DNA from: Sabethes cyaneus
Taxonomy: Eukaryota; Arthropoda; Insecta; Diptera; Culicidae
Direction: 5' to 3'
Length of the DNA stretch: 64,000 nt
Assembly: GCF_943734655.1 (NCBI RefSeq)
Contig: NC_071354.1
Span: 143,940,642-144,004,641 of the forward strand
A program made the translations under genes and the position numbers. The notes under the pieces are model-generated. The model was not told the origin of the DNA. It ran no database searches and saw nothing but the letters and a program-made list of their open reading frames with translations. Positions 32,380 through 43,254 of the stretch are shown in pieces; within the stretch, counting starts at the first letter, position 1; the number at the start of each line of letters is the position of its first letter.

Positions 32380-32850
32380 CAGTTGAGTCGAGCAGTCGAG
32401 TCGAGCAGTCGAGTCGAGTAGTAAGTCGAGCAAATGAGTCGTGCGGTAGAGTCGAGTAGTAAGCTCGAGCAGTTGAAGCGAACAAGTTAGTCAAGCAGTC
32501 TAGTCGAGCAGCTGAGTCGAGCAGTTAAGTCGATTAGTCTAGTCGAGCAGTTGAGTCGAGTAGTATAGTTGAGAAATTGAATCGAGAAATTGGATCGAGT
32601 AGTTAGTCGAGAAGTTAAATCGAACAGTCGAATCAAGTAGTTGAGTTAAGTAATCCAGTTGACCATTTGAGTTGAGCAGTTAAATCGAGCTGTTCAGTCA
32701 AGCAGTCACGTCGATATGTCCAATCGAGTAGTTTGGTCGAACAGTCGAATCGAATAGTTCAGTCGAGCAGACCAGTTGAGTAGTCCACTTGAGCAGTCTA
32801 GTCGACCAGCTAAGCAATCGAGCAGTCCAGTAGTCGACCAATGAGGTAAC
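32380..32850 (+). repeat. Minisatellite of roughly 15-bp GAGTCGAGCAGTTGA-type units
   Basis: Degenerate tandem units built on GTCGAGCAGTTGA. The array is followed by TGAGAATAGAACCCATTCCT and TTATGACGTCCTG (to about 32960). The same array plus flank occurs reversed at 39470-40890. Confidence 0.9.
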
Positions 32851-32960
32851 TGAGAATAGAACCCATTCCTACGAAAACATGACATCCGAACAGGGAGCTG
32901 TTATGATAAACCTCTTATGACGTCCTGTTAGAGGCCTGGTGTTGGCTACAAACAAGCCTT

Positions 32961-33339
32961 TTACATATAGAAGAATAGAAGATAGAAGAAGATGGAAGAT
33001 ACGCTTGCTATCCATTTAACCTATGACCCTATGACTGTCTAAAGTGGAATGCTCTATTAGTGGGTCAACGAAATTGCATCATAAGCATGTAAACCAAAAT
33101 AGGTGGGCCATGCGAAGTCCTTATGCAACACATATAATGTGGCGTGATATGCTTATGATGTTTTTACATTAACTGAATGCCTATATTTTATGTTTTCCTA
33201 ATTACTAACTGAGTATGTTTTATATATGAGATTAACGAGTATATTACAACATACTTAATTTAAAATTTGAAATAAATTTGATTTAACAAAAACCGGGTAG
33301 CGTGTTGAACATTAAAAATGGAAATAAAATAAAATTACT
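32961..33339. other. Unassigned sequence
   Basis: Short AGAAGATAGAAGA-type purine repeats at 32985-33000. Nothing else recognised. Confidence 0.3.
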
Positions 33340-33454
33340 GGCGCTCGTCCAGATACTTATTTAGGCATGAAAATTATAGCTCATGTTTCTTTTGAATGCA
33401 CTTTCATGAGAAAAAGTCATTAGCTTGATCGCTTAGTTTTTACGATATTGCCCG
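33340..33454 (-). repeat. Fragment of the giant-inverted-repeat arm family
   Basis: TTCTTTTGAATGCACTTTCATGA and AGTCATTAGCTTGATCGC match 10350-10400 (and the reverse of 7460-7500) closely. It is cut at 33454 by the piggyBac-like element. Confidence 0.6.
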
Positions 33455-33458
33455 TTAA

Positions 33459-34356
33459 CCTTCCGTTACACGCGCTGTTGTATTTTTTACAACACTTGTA
33501 GATTTTTGGATGCCGTTTTGTTTTAAAGTAACAGATCGATGTCAAACCAAAATGTATTCTTCAATAAACTTATTATGAACAAAATGATATAATTATTCAA
33601 TACATTAATGCTTTAAACTGTTCAGCAAAATAGATGAGCATAAACCGAAATCGCAGAAATGATGCAAGCGGCATGTGGCGGGGGGGGTGGGTAACCGCAC
33701 TTGGTCCCTACTGAAATTTTCTCTTTTTTCTTCATAAGGGAAAATGGTTTCCGTATACAGCAAAGTTATTTAGCAGTTGATGGTCATTCCGCAGGTGTGC
33801 AAAAGTTCATAATTTCGTGACTTCACGGCGCTAGTGTATGGGCTAGTTTTCTAAATGTGTTCTTTCTACGGAATCTGTTTATTTGTAAGATCCTGTTTTC
33901 AGAAAATGTTTTAGTAGACCAAAAAGGCTAGGTTGGTGAACGGAAGTGTCCAATTTTCAGCAGCAGCAATGTTATCAATCAATCAAAAGCAATCAATGTG
34001 ATGAGATGTTTTATATGAAAAATATCTAAGAAAACATGATAACTACTAGAAAAAAATTTAATCAATAGAATGATACACCCTTTAGGAACGATAAAAGGAT
34101 CTTTCCGAATGCATGCAGTTACTTGTATATGGCCACAATTGTAAGATGTACAATTTACAGCGGGTTTTGGCGCCGCCTGGTAACAAACTTATAAAATTCT
34201 ACCCCTCAAACGAAAGGTCTTAACTTTGATTAACTTTGCTGAAGACAGTAACTTTCTATATAGCCAGGATTCCGAGATATTTCGAGAAAAAGAGTGTTGT
34301 ACAAAATACAACGCGCGAGTATCCATGTTACAAAAGTTGGTGTGAGTAACGGAAGG
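33459..34356 (+). mobile_element. piggyBac-like non-autonomous element, 898 bp
   Basis: TTAA flanks both sides (33455-33458 and 34357-34360). The element starts CCTTCCGTTAC and ends GTAACGGAAGG, an exact 11-bp inverted repeat. Subterminal GTTGTATTTT-TACAACAC blocks are also inverted. TTAA duplication with CC...GG ends is the piggyBac signature. No transposase frame. The copy at 14909-15788 is reversed relative to this one. Confidence 0.8.
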
Positions 34357-34360
34357 TTAA

Positions 34361-36504
34361 AAGATTGGCAAAAAAGTGATTATTTGAACCATCCTAACTC
34401 AAAACGAGATACTCTAAGCGCCATATAAAAAATCCTAATGCAAATTTTTCCAAAAGGGTACAAATTCTAAAATGTTTAACAAATGCGGAACACTTTTAAA
34501 TGTTGATAGAACTTTTTCATGGAATGGGTGGTATAATAATGTTCCAATTAGTTAATCACTTAATCGATTCTTACGAGAAAGCGTATCAAAATTTGAATGA
34601 AGATGGAAAATTCCTGATTCTAATCGAATATTTCTCATGTAAAATAAAATAGTTTCTAAACGAAACATAAAAAAGCAACTTTCTCGAATTACCGCGAATT
34701 TAAAGTTGACTGAAATCGATTGCTAGGTACTGGTACTGGTACGAGGTACTGCTCAAAGCATGGTTTCCGTTTCAATGACCTGAATGGGCGAAAAGCAGAC
34801 CAGATCCTTTTCAGACTAACGGCTGCCATTGCCTGAGATGCAAACATTCGAACCGAACGCGCTTGGTTCAACGCTCAATCCTCTCACTTTCAACGCCGCC
34901 GCACGCACACACAAGATGGTCATCGACCACGGGCCACCGTAGAAGATCGCTATCATTTTCTCTTCCTTCGACCTCGTCGATGAACGCGTGGAACTAATCG
35001 GACCTTCTGCCGGCACTAATCGCACCAACTGAGATGGAGGGTGATGAGATCTAGGTGCAACAGCAGTGCAACAGCAGTGACACATTGATGTATCAAGGTT
35101 ACGATTGCAGAAAGGTTCATTGAATGGATGTTTAAACTGCTTGCAGGCCACGTTCGTGGATATTCAACTAAATGCTTCGTTTCTCCTTATCATGCGACCA
35201 GTGGTGATGCTGATAAATAGCCACCGCGCGAATGCACTCGCATCTCGATGCAATTTTCGCTCTCGGATTGATAAATTTTGCAATCAGCATCCGATCGGAC
35301 AGGTTTTCCGCTCGCTGGAAATGTCAGCAAACAACCGGCTTTCTTGCCAGTTTCGGCTCGACTCCACAAGCGACAAACTAGTCTATAAACGCTTTCTTTC
35401 CGATTTTCTGCATTCCGAAGTGTAGTTTTACACATTATGTGATAACTTGCTAAATAAAGTTACGTTTTCGTACCACGTAACAGAGAGAAGACTGGTTTTC
35501 CGCATTAATCTAAACTATCGGACATCTTAATTTGCGTCATCGATTAGCCGATACACTAGCCATATGGTTAATAGAAAAGGCTCGATAAACAATAAACAAA
35601 AACCGATCTCGCTTTTCTCCGCCCAACACGCACCAACTGAGAAAATTGGTAAAACGCCTTGTTCGACACCGGCATCAACTGGACTTAACAAGTGTGTAGC
35701 ATCAACGCACATTTTAGTATCGCGGCTTGTTATGTAAGGTAAAGCTTTTTGCCGTATTCATTGAAAACATTTCTACTAGTAATGTTCATCATATGCTTTA
35801 GGGAAATCCGACAGCCTGAATTTTGACGACTGATGTAACTCTGTTACGAACTATGTTGGCTGTAACAATTCGATTTAAAAAGCGATTTAAAATTGCTACT
35901 AGTAACTAGGACGATTCCTACGGAGCAACACCAGGGCCGAAACAATCGAGCTACGAACAATATAGAAAAAGTCACAGTGATGTCTAAATGCAATGCTAAT
36001 AAGCTTTGTGTAGAATGTTGAAGTTTATCTTTCGCAAGATATACTTTATGTTGCTGTTCCAGTTGAAGACCGTAGGAATGGACGCGCGACTTTCGATTTT
36101 ATTCTCGTTCTGTGTGACGCAAGTGATGCGCTGTACGAAGAATGACCACGTCTTGATTTACCAGCAGACTTCATTTTTTGCTCAGTAGACGCTCATTTGA
36201 CTACAGCGCTTCAGCGAAACAGAATTCGAAAAAGTAGTGTAAAGAACAATTGTATTATTTACCTAATATGGCGAGTACACCTGTATTTTTGAGACATATA
36301 AAACCTTGAATCCGGAAATATACAAATAGAGTACCTCTACAAGCGGAGTTCACCCTCCATCCTCTTCTTTTGGTTATCCTTACCACTGCGTCCATTATTT
36401 TGAACTATTGTGGTATGCCCCGTTTCATTATTATACTATACGCTTCAAGCTTACCTATCACTTATTAAGGAAGTGACAAGCTGGTAGCTGGAGCGAGACA
36501 TGTG
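34361..36504. other. Unassigned sequence, possibly single-copy
   Basis: About 2.1 kb without a recognised repeat. A 106-residue frame (35105-35425) is followed by AATAAA at 35453-35458, but the peptide shows no domain and a coding role is not supported. TACTGGTACTGGTACGAGGTACTG near 34730 is a short local repeat. Confidence 0.3.
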
Positions 36505-36744
36505 CCAATCAGGGATGACTAGGTTTATGAACCTAGTACCCTGATCGGAGACGCCACTCAGATCTCCCCTTTTTGAGATACTGCAGTCTGCGCACTATTT
36601 GTGCTCCACGATTGCAAAGCAAGTGTTCCGAGGTTAAATATCATCTTGTTCGAAACCGAGCTTCCGAAGATGATATTTACTCGGACAAGGTCCTGTCGCA
36701 AGACCGGTAAGCTTGCTGAGATCTCTCTTATTGAGACTCAGCAA
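36505..36744. repeat. Cluster of strong hairpins, possible structured RNA
   Basis: Hairpin 1: CCAATCAGGG/CCCTGATCGG (36505-36514 with 36539-36548) and ACTAGGTT/AACCTAGT inside, tetraloop TATG. Hairpin 2: TCCGAG/CTCGGA outside and AAATATCATCTT/AAGATGATATTT (36636-36647 with 36667-36678). Hairpin 3: GGTC/GACC at 36690-36704. Hairpin 4: TTGCTGAG/CTCAGCAA (36713-36720 with 36737-36744) with TCTC/GAGA inside. A CCCCTTTTT run at 36567-36575 follows hairpin 1. No known RNA family was recognised. Confidence 0.5.
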
Positions 36745-37317
36745 CTTTTAAGTAACCCTCATACTCGACGTTACATATTTTTAGATTGTTTGAGCGATTG
36801 TACAGCCATCCTACTGGGCATAACGGTTCGGCTTTCCTTTGTTTCCACCCACCCTCCAGCACACAGTCAGAGATCAGGCAGAGTCAATCTCGACCCGTGA
36901 GCATAGATGCCATTTTCACAGATTTTTCCACACGCATAAATTTGGGACCCTATCATTTTCTCAGCAATATTTAATTTTTCTAGTGTATTTTTTTCTGTAA
37001 TATACATAGTTTATGAAGCACTTTAACCGTTATGTGTTCGACAAAAAAAACACCTTTAAGTGCTCGACAAGGGTACCCGGGTACCCACAAATTGAAACGC
37101 TTGAAACTTTGGCAATTTTTGACCAATTCGGGCACTTTTACCACCAAAAGATTCAGGAACTTATCCACTTCCAGTGTGGTTACAACAGAGCCGGAAGTGG
37201 TTCATCTGGTTCCCGAAAATCCGGCATTCCGAGAATGTGTTCCGGAATTAAAGCACTTTTTATATTTTAATCGCGTAATTGGGGATCAAAATTAGGGTAT
37301 TTTTTATAACAAAAGTT
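36745..37317. other. Unassigned sequence with a 16-bp perfect palindrome
   Basis: GGGTACCCGGGTACCC lies at 37071-37086. The surrounding 37010-37290 has open frames on both strands but no family match. Probably an unrecognised repeat. Confidence 0.35.
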
Positions 37318-37590
37318 TTACAGCTCCAAAACAAGCAAAGATAGAGGTATACTACACTGGGCAAAGTTGTGTATCTTTGCTATTTGTACAACTTTATAAA
37401 ACATGAAAAAGTCATACAACAACTACAACAAAAGCTAAAATAGAAAAACTGATTTTGACGATTCACATCTAAGAAATAGGATTTTTATATCTTCGCATAA
37501 AAGATAGAAAGTTACGGTCTTCAGCAAAATTTCTTGTAATAATATGTTCTAAAACTTTGCAGAACTCATCAATGTGCTATATTGAAGACT
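37318..37590 (+). repeat. Dispersed repeat shared with the piggyBac-like element at 14909
   Basis: Reverse complement of about 15120-15420. Shared strings include AGATAGAGGTATAC, AACTTTGC, ACAAGAAATTTTGCT-type and CATCAATGTGCTATATTG. Probably a third, truncated family member. Confidence 0.6.
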
Positions 37591-37596
37591 GGACCC

Positions 37597-38005
37597 CACT
37601 AGCGGGGCAAAAGTGCGAATGCCGCGGGGCAAAAGTTCGAAGCTAGAATCCATGAAATTAGCCCAGCAGTAGCTAACAAAATCATATTATCTTCAATCTG
37701 CGTTATGTTTTGGTTAGGAATATTCTCAATTTTAACCTTTTCTATTTTGCGCTGGTGTATTGCAGCCTCCGTTAGATCGAAACTTTTCCAAACGTTTGTT
37801 TTTTATTTCATCAGCAGAAACACATTGTTTTTCTTCGGCCAGCATCTGTAGAGCACACAGTTTTCTGCAGATCTTTCATTTCTAGTATCTGTAATATAGT
37901 GCCTAAAGCTGTATATAATTAGCTATACATTTTTGCCTCGTCCATGAATCGCACTTTTGCCCCGTTCTTAAATCGAACTTTTACCCCGCTAGGCGCTTGA
38001 CGGGG
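37597..38005. mobile_element. MITE-like element with GGGGCAAAAGT inverted ends
   Basis: The left end has CCACTAGCGGGGCAAAAGTG and a second GCGGGGCAAAAGTTCGA. The right end has the inverted CGCACTTTTGCCCCG and CGAACTTTTACCCCGCTAGG. Degenerate repeats of ATCGCACTTTTACCC continue at 38315-38345. Boundaries are approximate. Confidence 0.55.
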
Positions 38006-38351
38006 TTAGATTAAATTACGGAAAAGCGAAATATATTTTGTAAATTATTTTCGCCGTATTTTCAAAACAGATATGTGAGTGATGTAAAACGCTACTACAA
38101 ATTTTCAACAAGTAATATCCTCCTGTTGATATCGTATTTGCCGTATAACGAAAAATTACATCAAAACCGACCTAAAATAACATTTGCACAAAACTCAGCA
38201 ACTATGCTTCGTAAGCAACCAAAGTTTATGTTAGATTCAAGCTGTCAAAGTAGTCACCCATCTATGCCAATGTAGTCAATTTACTCGGAATTTGCACCGA
38301 TAAATCATCGAATCACACTTTTACCCGCATCGCACTTTTACCCCTCCTTAC

Positions 38352-39454
38352 TCTACATATAAAAGTGAGCGTGAGTTCGTTTATATGTTTCACCATAACT
38401 CCAGAACGCCTTGACCAGTCTCCATCAAACTTGGCACACTTATTCCTTGATATAAGGGAATTAGCACTGGGTGGTTGATAAGAGGGGGGTCGTAACAGGG
38501 GAGGAGGAGGAGGCCCTAACATAAATACCTGAATGGTTGATGGTTCTTCATCAAACTTGGCTCGCGCATGTTCCTTGACATAAGGGAATCAGAATTGAAG
38601 GGGTTGAAAACACGGGGGGAGAGTTTATAACAGGAAGGGAGGGTCGTAAAAGGGGGGAGGTCCGAACTCCGAAATGCCTGGATGGTTCTTCATCAAACTT
38701 GGCATACTTGACATAAGGGAATCAGAACTGGGAGGTTGCCAAAAGAGGGGGCCCTAACAAGGGGCTAAGTAAAAGGGGATGCGTTTTTAAACCGATTGCA
38801 GTAGTGCAAATAACTTTGAGAAAAGATGGGGTTCCACCGATAAGGAATATATGATAACAAAAGACCTTCGTTTAGCTTCCATTTTAATGATTTTCATTGA
38901 GCAAACCAATGCCTAATTAGCTACGTGACAGAAGAGGGAGCTGACTGGGAAAGAATCGACAAGTAGGGGACGAAAAACGTGAGTATGAATGTACGTTTCG
39001 CCATAGCTCCGGGACTTCTGGACTGTTCTTCATTAAACGTTTTTTATCAAACACATGTATTTTGGCATAAAAGAATCAGCGCAGGGGGTTGACAAAAGAG
39101 GGAGATGGTCTCTTACAAGGGGAAAGAAAGGTTTAAATGGGTAAAGGGGTGCATTTCTCTTGCAATTGGAACGATAGCAGTTAGACAAGTTGCTGGATTT
39201 CTGAAAGGGGGGATAGGCCACTAACAAAGAGAAGGTTCAAAAATGGTTTTTGTCGATTTATAGGGATTACTGGAAAGAAGTCAGATTTACAAGTGGCTCG
39301 GGGACAACATGAGGGAAACTGACAAAGAGAGTAGACACGTTAAAATGAAAAAAAGGGTTTGGTTTTTTGCACTATGAGAATTTTCGTTACAATAATAGAT
39401 GTACAAGTGACTAAGAGGCAAAGGGGCCCCGAGTAAGATCGGGTAATCAGCTAG
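38352..39454 (+). mobile_element. Helitron-like non-autonomous element, about 1.1 kb
   Basis: It starts TCTACATATAAAAGTGAGCG and ends CTAG (39451-39454) followed by T. A terminal hairpin CCCGA/TCGGG (39429-39444) lies eight bases before CTAG. The interior contains repeated CATCAAACTTGGC ... CATAAGGGAATCAG units separated by G-rich stretches, the same design as the other Helitrons here but different sequence. The base before the 5' TC is C rather than the expected A, so the 5' end is less certain. Confidence 0.65.
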
Positions 39455-39469
39455 TATTTCTATGTAAGA

Positions 39470-40890
39470 GACTTATATAATCCAACCAAGTATCTGACAG
39501 GATGTCATAAGAGGCTTATCGGTAACTAAAAACAGGCCCCTGCCAGGACGTCATACTTTCGTAGCAATGGGTTGTATTCTCAGTCACCTTACTGGTCGAC
39601 TGCTGGACTGCTTGATTGCTCAACTGGTTGACTAGACTGCTCGACTGGACTGGTTGATTAGACTGCTCAATTTGATTGCTCGCAAGGATGGTTCGATCAC
39701 TTTGACTCGATTTTGATTCATTTGACAGTACCGTCTCAGCCGAGCAAAATTTGTTGGAATGAGGTATTGGACATTTGTAGAACTAGTTATTATCTACAAT
39801 TTTGCTGAACAAAGTTTTACTGTATCTTTTGTAGTTACGGTTCTACAATGCTAGTACCTCTTTAGTAACTAAATGAACGTTCATTTAGTCACTAAAGAAT
39901 TGCATTGTAGCGCTGTAACTACAAAAGATACAGCAAAACTTTATCCAGCAAAGTTATAGATAATAACCAGTTTTACAAATGTCTCATACATCACTTTGTC
40001 AAATTTGGCTCGGCTGAGGCGGTACTCTCTAATGAATCAAAATTCAGTTAAAGTGATCTAACCATCCCTGATTGCTCGACTGGACTGTTAACTGAACTGC
40101 TCGACTGAACTGTTCGATTCGACTGCTTGACTCAACTGCTTGATTGGACAGATCAAGTTGACTGCTTGATTGAACAGCTCGATTTAACTGCTTGCGGGGA
40201 CTACTCTCGATTCGACTGCATGACACATTTGCTGGACTTACTACTCGACCCGACTGCTCGACTTAATTGCATGATTAAATTGCTTGACTGGACAGCTTGA
40301 TTCAACTGCTTGACTAGACTGCTCGACTTAACTGTTCGATTTACACACACGACCCGACTGCTCGACTCAACTGCGTGTACTGTTCGATTGGATTGCTCGA
40401 CTCAACTGCTCGATTCAACTGCACGACTATACTGCTCCACTGAGTCACTCGACCCCAACTGCTTGACTCAAGTTCGACTGGACTACTCGACTTAACGGAT
40501 CGATTCTACTGCTCGACTCAAATGCTCGATTTCACTGCAAAACTTAACTGCTCGATTATACCACTTGACCCGACTGCTCGACTAAACTGCTTGACTAAAC
40601 AGTTTGATTCGACTGCTCGACTCAACTGCTTGATTCAACTGCTTGACTTAACTGCTTGACTCAACTGCTCGACTAAACTACTCGATTCAACTGCTCGAAT
40701 GGACTACTCGACTCAACTGCTCCATTAAACAGTTTGACTGGAATGCTGGATTCAGCTGCTCGACTCGACTGCTCGACCGAACTGCTCGACTGAACAGCTT
40801 GATTCAACTGCTCGATTAGACTGCTCCATTTGACTGCTTGACTCGACTGTTCGACTCGATTGCTCGACCTAATTGCTTGACTCGACTCAA
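39470..40890 (-). repeat. Minisatellite of roughly 15-bp CTGCTCGACTCAACTG-type units, inverted relative to 32380
   Basis: The unique flank 39470-39600 is the reverse of about 32850-32980, and the array (39595-39682 and 40071-40890) carries the reversed unit. A foldback element (39683-40070) interrupts it. Serine/glutamine-rich open frames such as SSSRIEQ repeats are array artefacts. Confidence 0.88.
39683..40070. mobile_element. hAT-like foldback, 388 bp, inserted in the minisatellite
   Basis: Exact 8-bp target duplication ATTGCTCG at 39675-39682 and 40071-40078. Ends CAAGGATGGTTCGATCACTT and the inverted AAGTGATCTAACCATCCCTG. The arms continue through the whole element to a central ACTAAATGAACGTTCATTTAGT palindrome, so it can fold into one long hairpin. 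No coding capacity. Confidence 0.88.
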
Positions 40891-41360
40891 GCTTGGTCAA
40901 ATAAACATTAACATCACTACGGATTCAACTGCTTCGGTTTCAACTGAAGCAACACCGCTTCGCTTCAAAGCTGGCTTCAATCTGCGTCAGTAAAAGAGGT
41001 TTCACTTCAGTATGACGATCGGTTTTAAAGTTTCATGTTCACTTTCATATCAAACATTCAGTAGAAGGTCAGTAACTTTTAACGTAAATGAATTGAACTT
41101 GAGAAACATTTCCTTGAATATAACGCATGTAATATTTAATCTAGTCAACATCGACAAATCGTGTTCGTGCCTGACTTTCAGTTGTCGTCATTTTAAACAG
41201 TCACCAACTTCAGCTAGCGCTTGCTTCCAACATTCTGTTCAACAAATGAGACCAGCCTCTTCATGTATGATGCGAAGGTAAGAGAAAGTCAGCGTCTTTT
41301 ATTTGTTTCGACTATGCCGGGTCCTGGTTTAGAACACAAGAAAATTTGCGGGGCTGGTTG
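40891..41360. other. Unassigned sequence
   Basis: Short GCTTC-rich repeats at 40925-40975. No gene recognised. Confidence 0.3.
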
Positions 41361-41362
41361 TA

Positions 41363-41603
41363 CACTCAAAAAAATCGGTACGTCAAGTTTACGTGAAAAC
41401 ATAGGTAATTCTCATCCATCACACTTTTCATGTAACAATAACGTAAATTGTTGGTAACTCGCACTCATACTTACCAGTTGACGTGCGATCCCTGTAAATT
41501 GTATCAATTTTCCCTTTAACTAGTACATGAAGCTCAGGTAAGTTGCTGTACAGAAGTTTACATGATTTTTCACGTGGATGCGATGTGCCGATTTTTTTGA
41601 GTG
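41363..41603. mobile_element. Tc1/mariner-type MITE, 241 bp
   Basis: Perfect inverted ends CACTCAAAAAAATCGG (41363-41378) and CCGATTTTTTTGAGTG (41588-41603), flanked by TA on each side (41361-41362 and 41604-41605). Weaker pairing continues inward (CACGTGAAA). TA duplication and CACT ends fit Tc1/mariner-derived MITEs. Confidence 0.85.
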
Positions 41604-41625
41604 TACGATCTTCGTTGTCAGCAGC

Positions 41626-42396
41626 TTAGGCGTGGTACACAAATTACGTAACGCAAAAAAATCGGTTTTTTGACCCCCTCCCTCCCCTATGTAACATAAA
41701 GTAACGCTTGGCATAACCCCCCCATTAAATTACGTAACGTTAACCAAACCTTCCCCCCCCCATACCTCAACATTCAATAAAAATGTCTTGAACCGCATAT
41801 TTTTTTGAATTTTTAAGAAATTCAACCAGATTAGCAAGATTGGCAAATTAGCAAACTCATTTTAAAAACTACAATCAGGCATCGGCCCATGTTAAGCTGA
41901 AATGGTAAAAAAAAGCAAAGCCATGGGTTTAAACGTCCTGTTGAGAACTTGACCCTTCTTTATCGACAGACTTCGCAGCCGGCTATTAGAGTACATGACA
42001 ATTACGGGGCTAGTGCAACGATCCTACTGGCTCTATAGTAGCACTTCCCAGCCGAGATTCGAACATATGACGGCTTGTTAGGTCAGCATCTTACCCCGAA
42101 GCAAACTGGGCAGCCTGAAATGGTCTTCAACCGTAATAACTGGAAATTTAGTAGGATTATCTTCATCAGCTACAAACCATAATTTTATATCATAATTTTC
42201 ATTAGTATAAACCGATTCACTGTTTTCCACCTCCAACACGTCCTTTCCTCATTTGGCAACTGCCTTTTTGGTATTCATATATTTGTTACGTAACTATTCT
42301 CATGACTCCCCCTCCCCCCTATGTAACAACAAGTAACGCTAACTCGGCCTCCCTCCCTCCCCTCTAAGCGTTACGTAATTTGTGTACGAAGCCTTA
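41626..42396. mobile_element. MITE with TACACAAATTACGTAACGC ends, containing a nested SINE
   Basis: The left end TTAGGCGTGGTACACAAATT plus ACGTAACGC is inverted at the right end (GCGTTACGTAATTTGTGTAC, to 42396). C-rich runs and ATGTAACA(T/A)AAAGTAACGCT segments are also mirrored inside. A SINE is inserted at 41907-42115. Confidence 0.78.
41907..42115 (-). mobile_element. tRNA-derived SINE (Feilai-like)
   Basis: The minus strand starts GGCTGCCCAGTTTGCTTCGG, a tRNA-like head, with box B TGTTCGAATCTC about 55 bases in. A tRNA-unrelated body and a GCTTTGC(T)n tail follow. Target duplications TGAAATGGT lie at 41898-41906 and 42116-42124. Transcribed by RNA polymerase III in principle and mobilised by a LINE in trans. 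Confidence 0.8.
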
Positions 42397-42429
42397 GAGC
42401 CGAGGTGGTTCGTGCTGTTTTAAGCTTCA

Positions 42430-43050
42430 TTCAACTTGATCTTGGGTAATTCTTCGCCCATTTCCCAGGCGTTTCTGAAGTTGTAGTCCACCGTCCACAA
42501 TGGCGCGTATGACCTCAGTGCACATTGTCAAATCTCTAAAAACTATCAGTCCCTTCTGGACTTATACATTGTTAACTTCGTACGGCGACTAATGCTTCTT
42601 GATCGTGCCGTTTTACGAAGTAGGCTTGATGCCCTGCTTGAATACGTTGCTGGATCTCCATATTTGTGTTACTGTCCGTGGCCACCAGCAATCCCACATA
42701 CACCAGCTCATCTACCACTTCGGGTTCGTTGCTGCCAACAATTGCCGTCCGCGAAAAGCGTACGTTGCTCTCGTTTGAGCCTCTACCATACATGTATTTG
42801 GTCTTCGACGCATTTATTTTAAACCCAATCCTCCTAGCCAACGCTTTCAGTCTAGCGCAAATGGTCTCCGCCGAGACAAATTTTCTGGTTTTAATATCAA
42901 AACGTGTAGCCTGCGCAGTTTGCTACATTTACTGAAAATTAAACTTCTTTTTTCGATATCCGCTTGTCAAATTACCCCCTCAAGAGCAATCTCGAAAAGC
43001 ATGCAGGACAAATTGTTAGCTTGTTTCGGCCCTGGCCGCGTCTCGAAGAA
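42430..43050 (-). pseudogene. RTE-like reverse transcriptase fragment
   Basis: Minus-strand pieces CMLFEIALEGVI (about 42975-43015), then KTKYMYGRGSNESNVRFSR and EPEVVDELVYVGLLVATDSN, match the same blocks in the 27790-30690 element. Frames change between them. Truncated at both ends. Confidence 0.7.
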
Positions 43051-43065
43051 GCTGGACCCTATGGA

Positions 43066-43128
43066 CTTTTACAGCCTCTCCCAGCCGAGATTCGAACACA
43101 CAACATACCTTGATGCCAACTGAGAGGC
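43066..43128 (-). mobile_element. SINE fragment, tRNA-like head only
   Basis: The minus strand reads GCCTCTCAGTTGGCATCAAGG ... GTTCGAATCTCGGCTGGGAG, matching the heads of the SINEs at 42115 and 48662. The body is missing. Confidence 0.65.
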
Positions 43129-43254
43129 AAAATTTTAACATTTGTCTGATTTTATTTCAATTCGATATTTTTTGTCAAATGAAGAACACTCAATTTCAAC
43201 CTAAATAGCTTTTAACTGACAATAATTTCCCATTTCTTGAATAAACTGCTTAAA

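Noticed and set aside
35105..35425. 106-residue open frame followed by AATAAA
   Set aside because: No domain, no splice or promoter support; AATAAA is common in AT-rich DNA.
35340..35460. Core promoter with TATAAA-like CTATAAACG near 35380
   Set aside because: No supported transcript start or gene downstream; one short A/T motif is not evidence.
36505..36744. Known snRNA or snoRNA (U1-U6, U11, U12, U3)
   Set aside because: Compared from memory with conserved boxes of these RNAs; none matched, so only the hairpins are reported.
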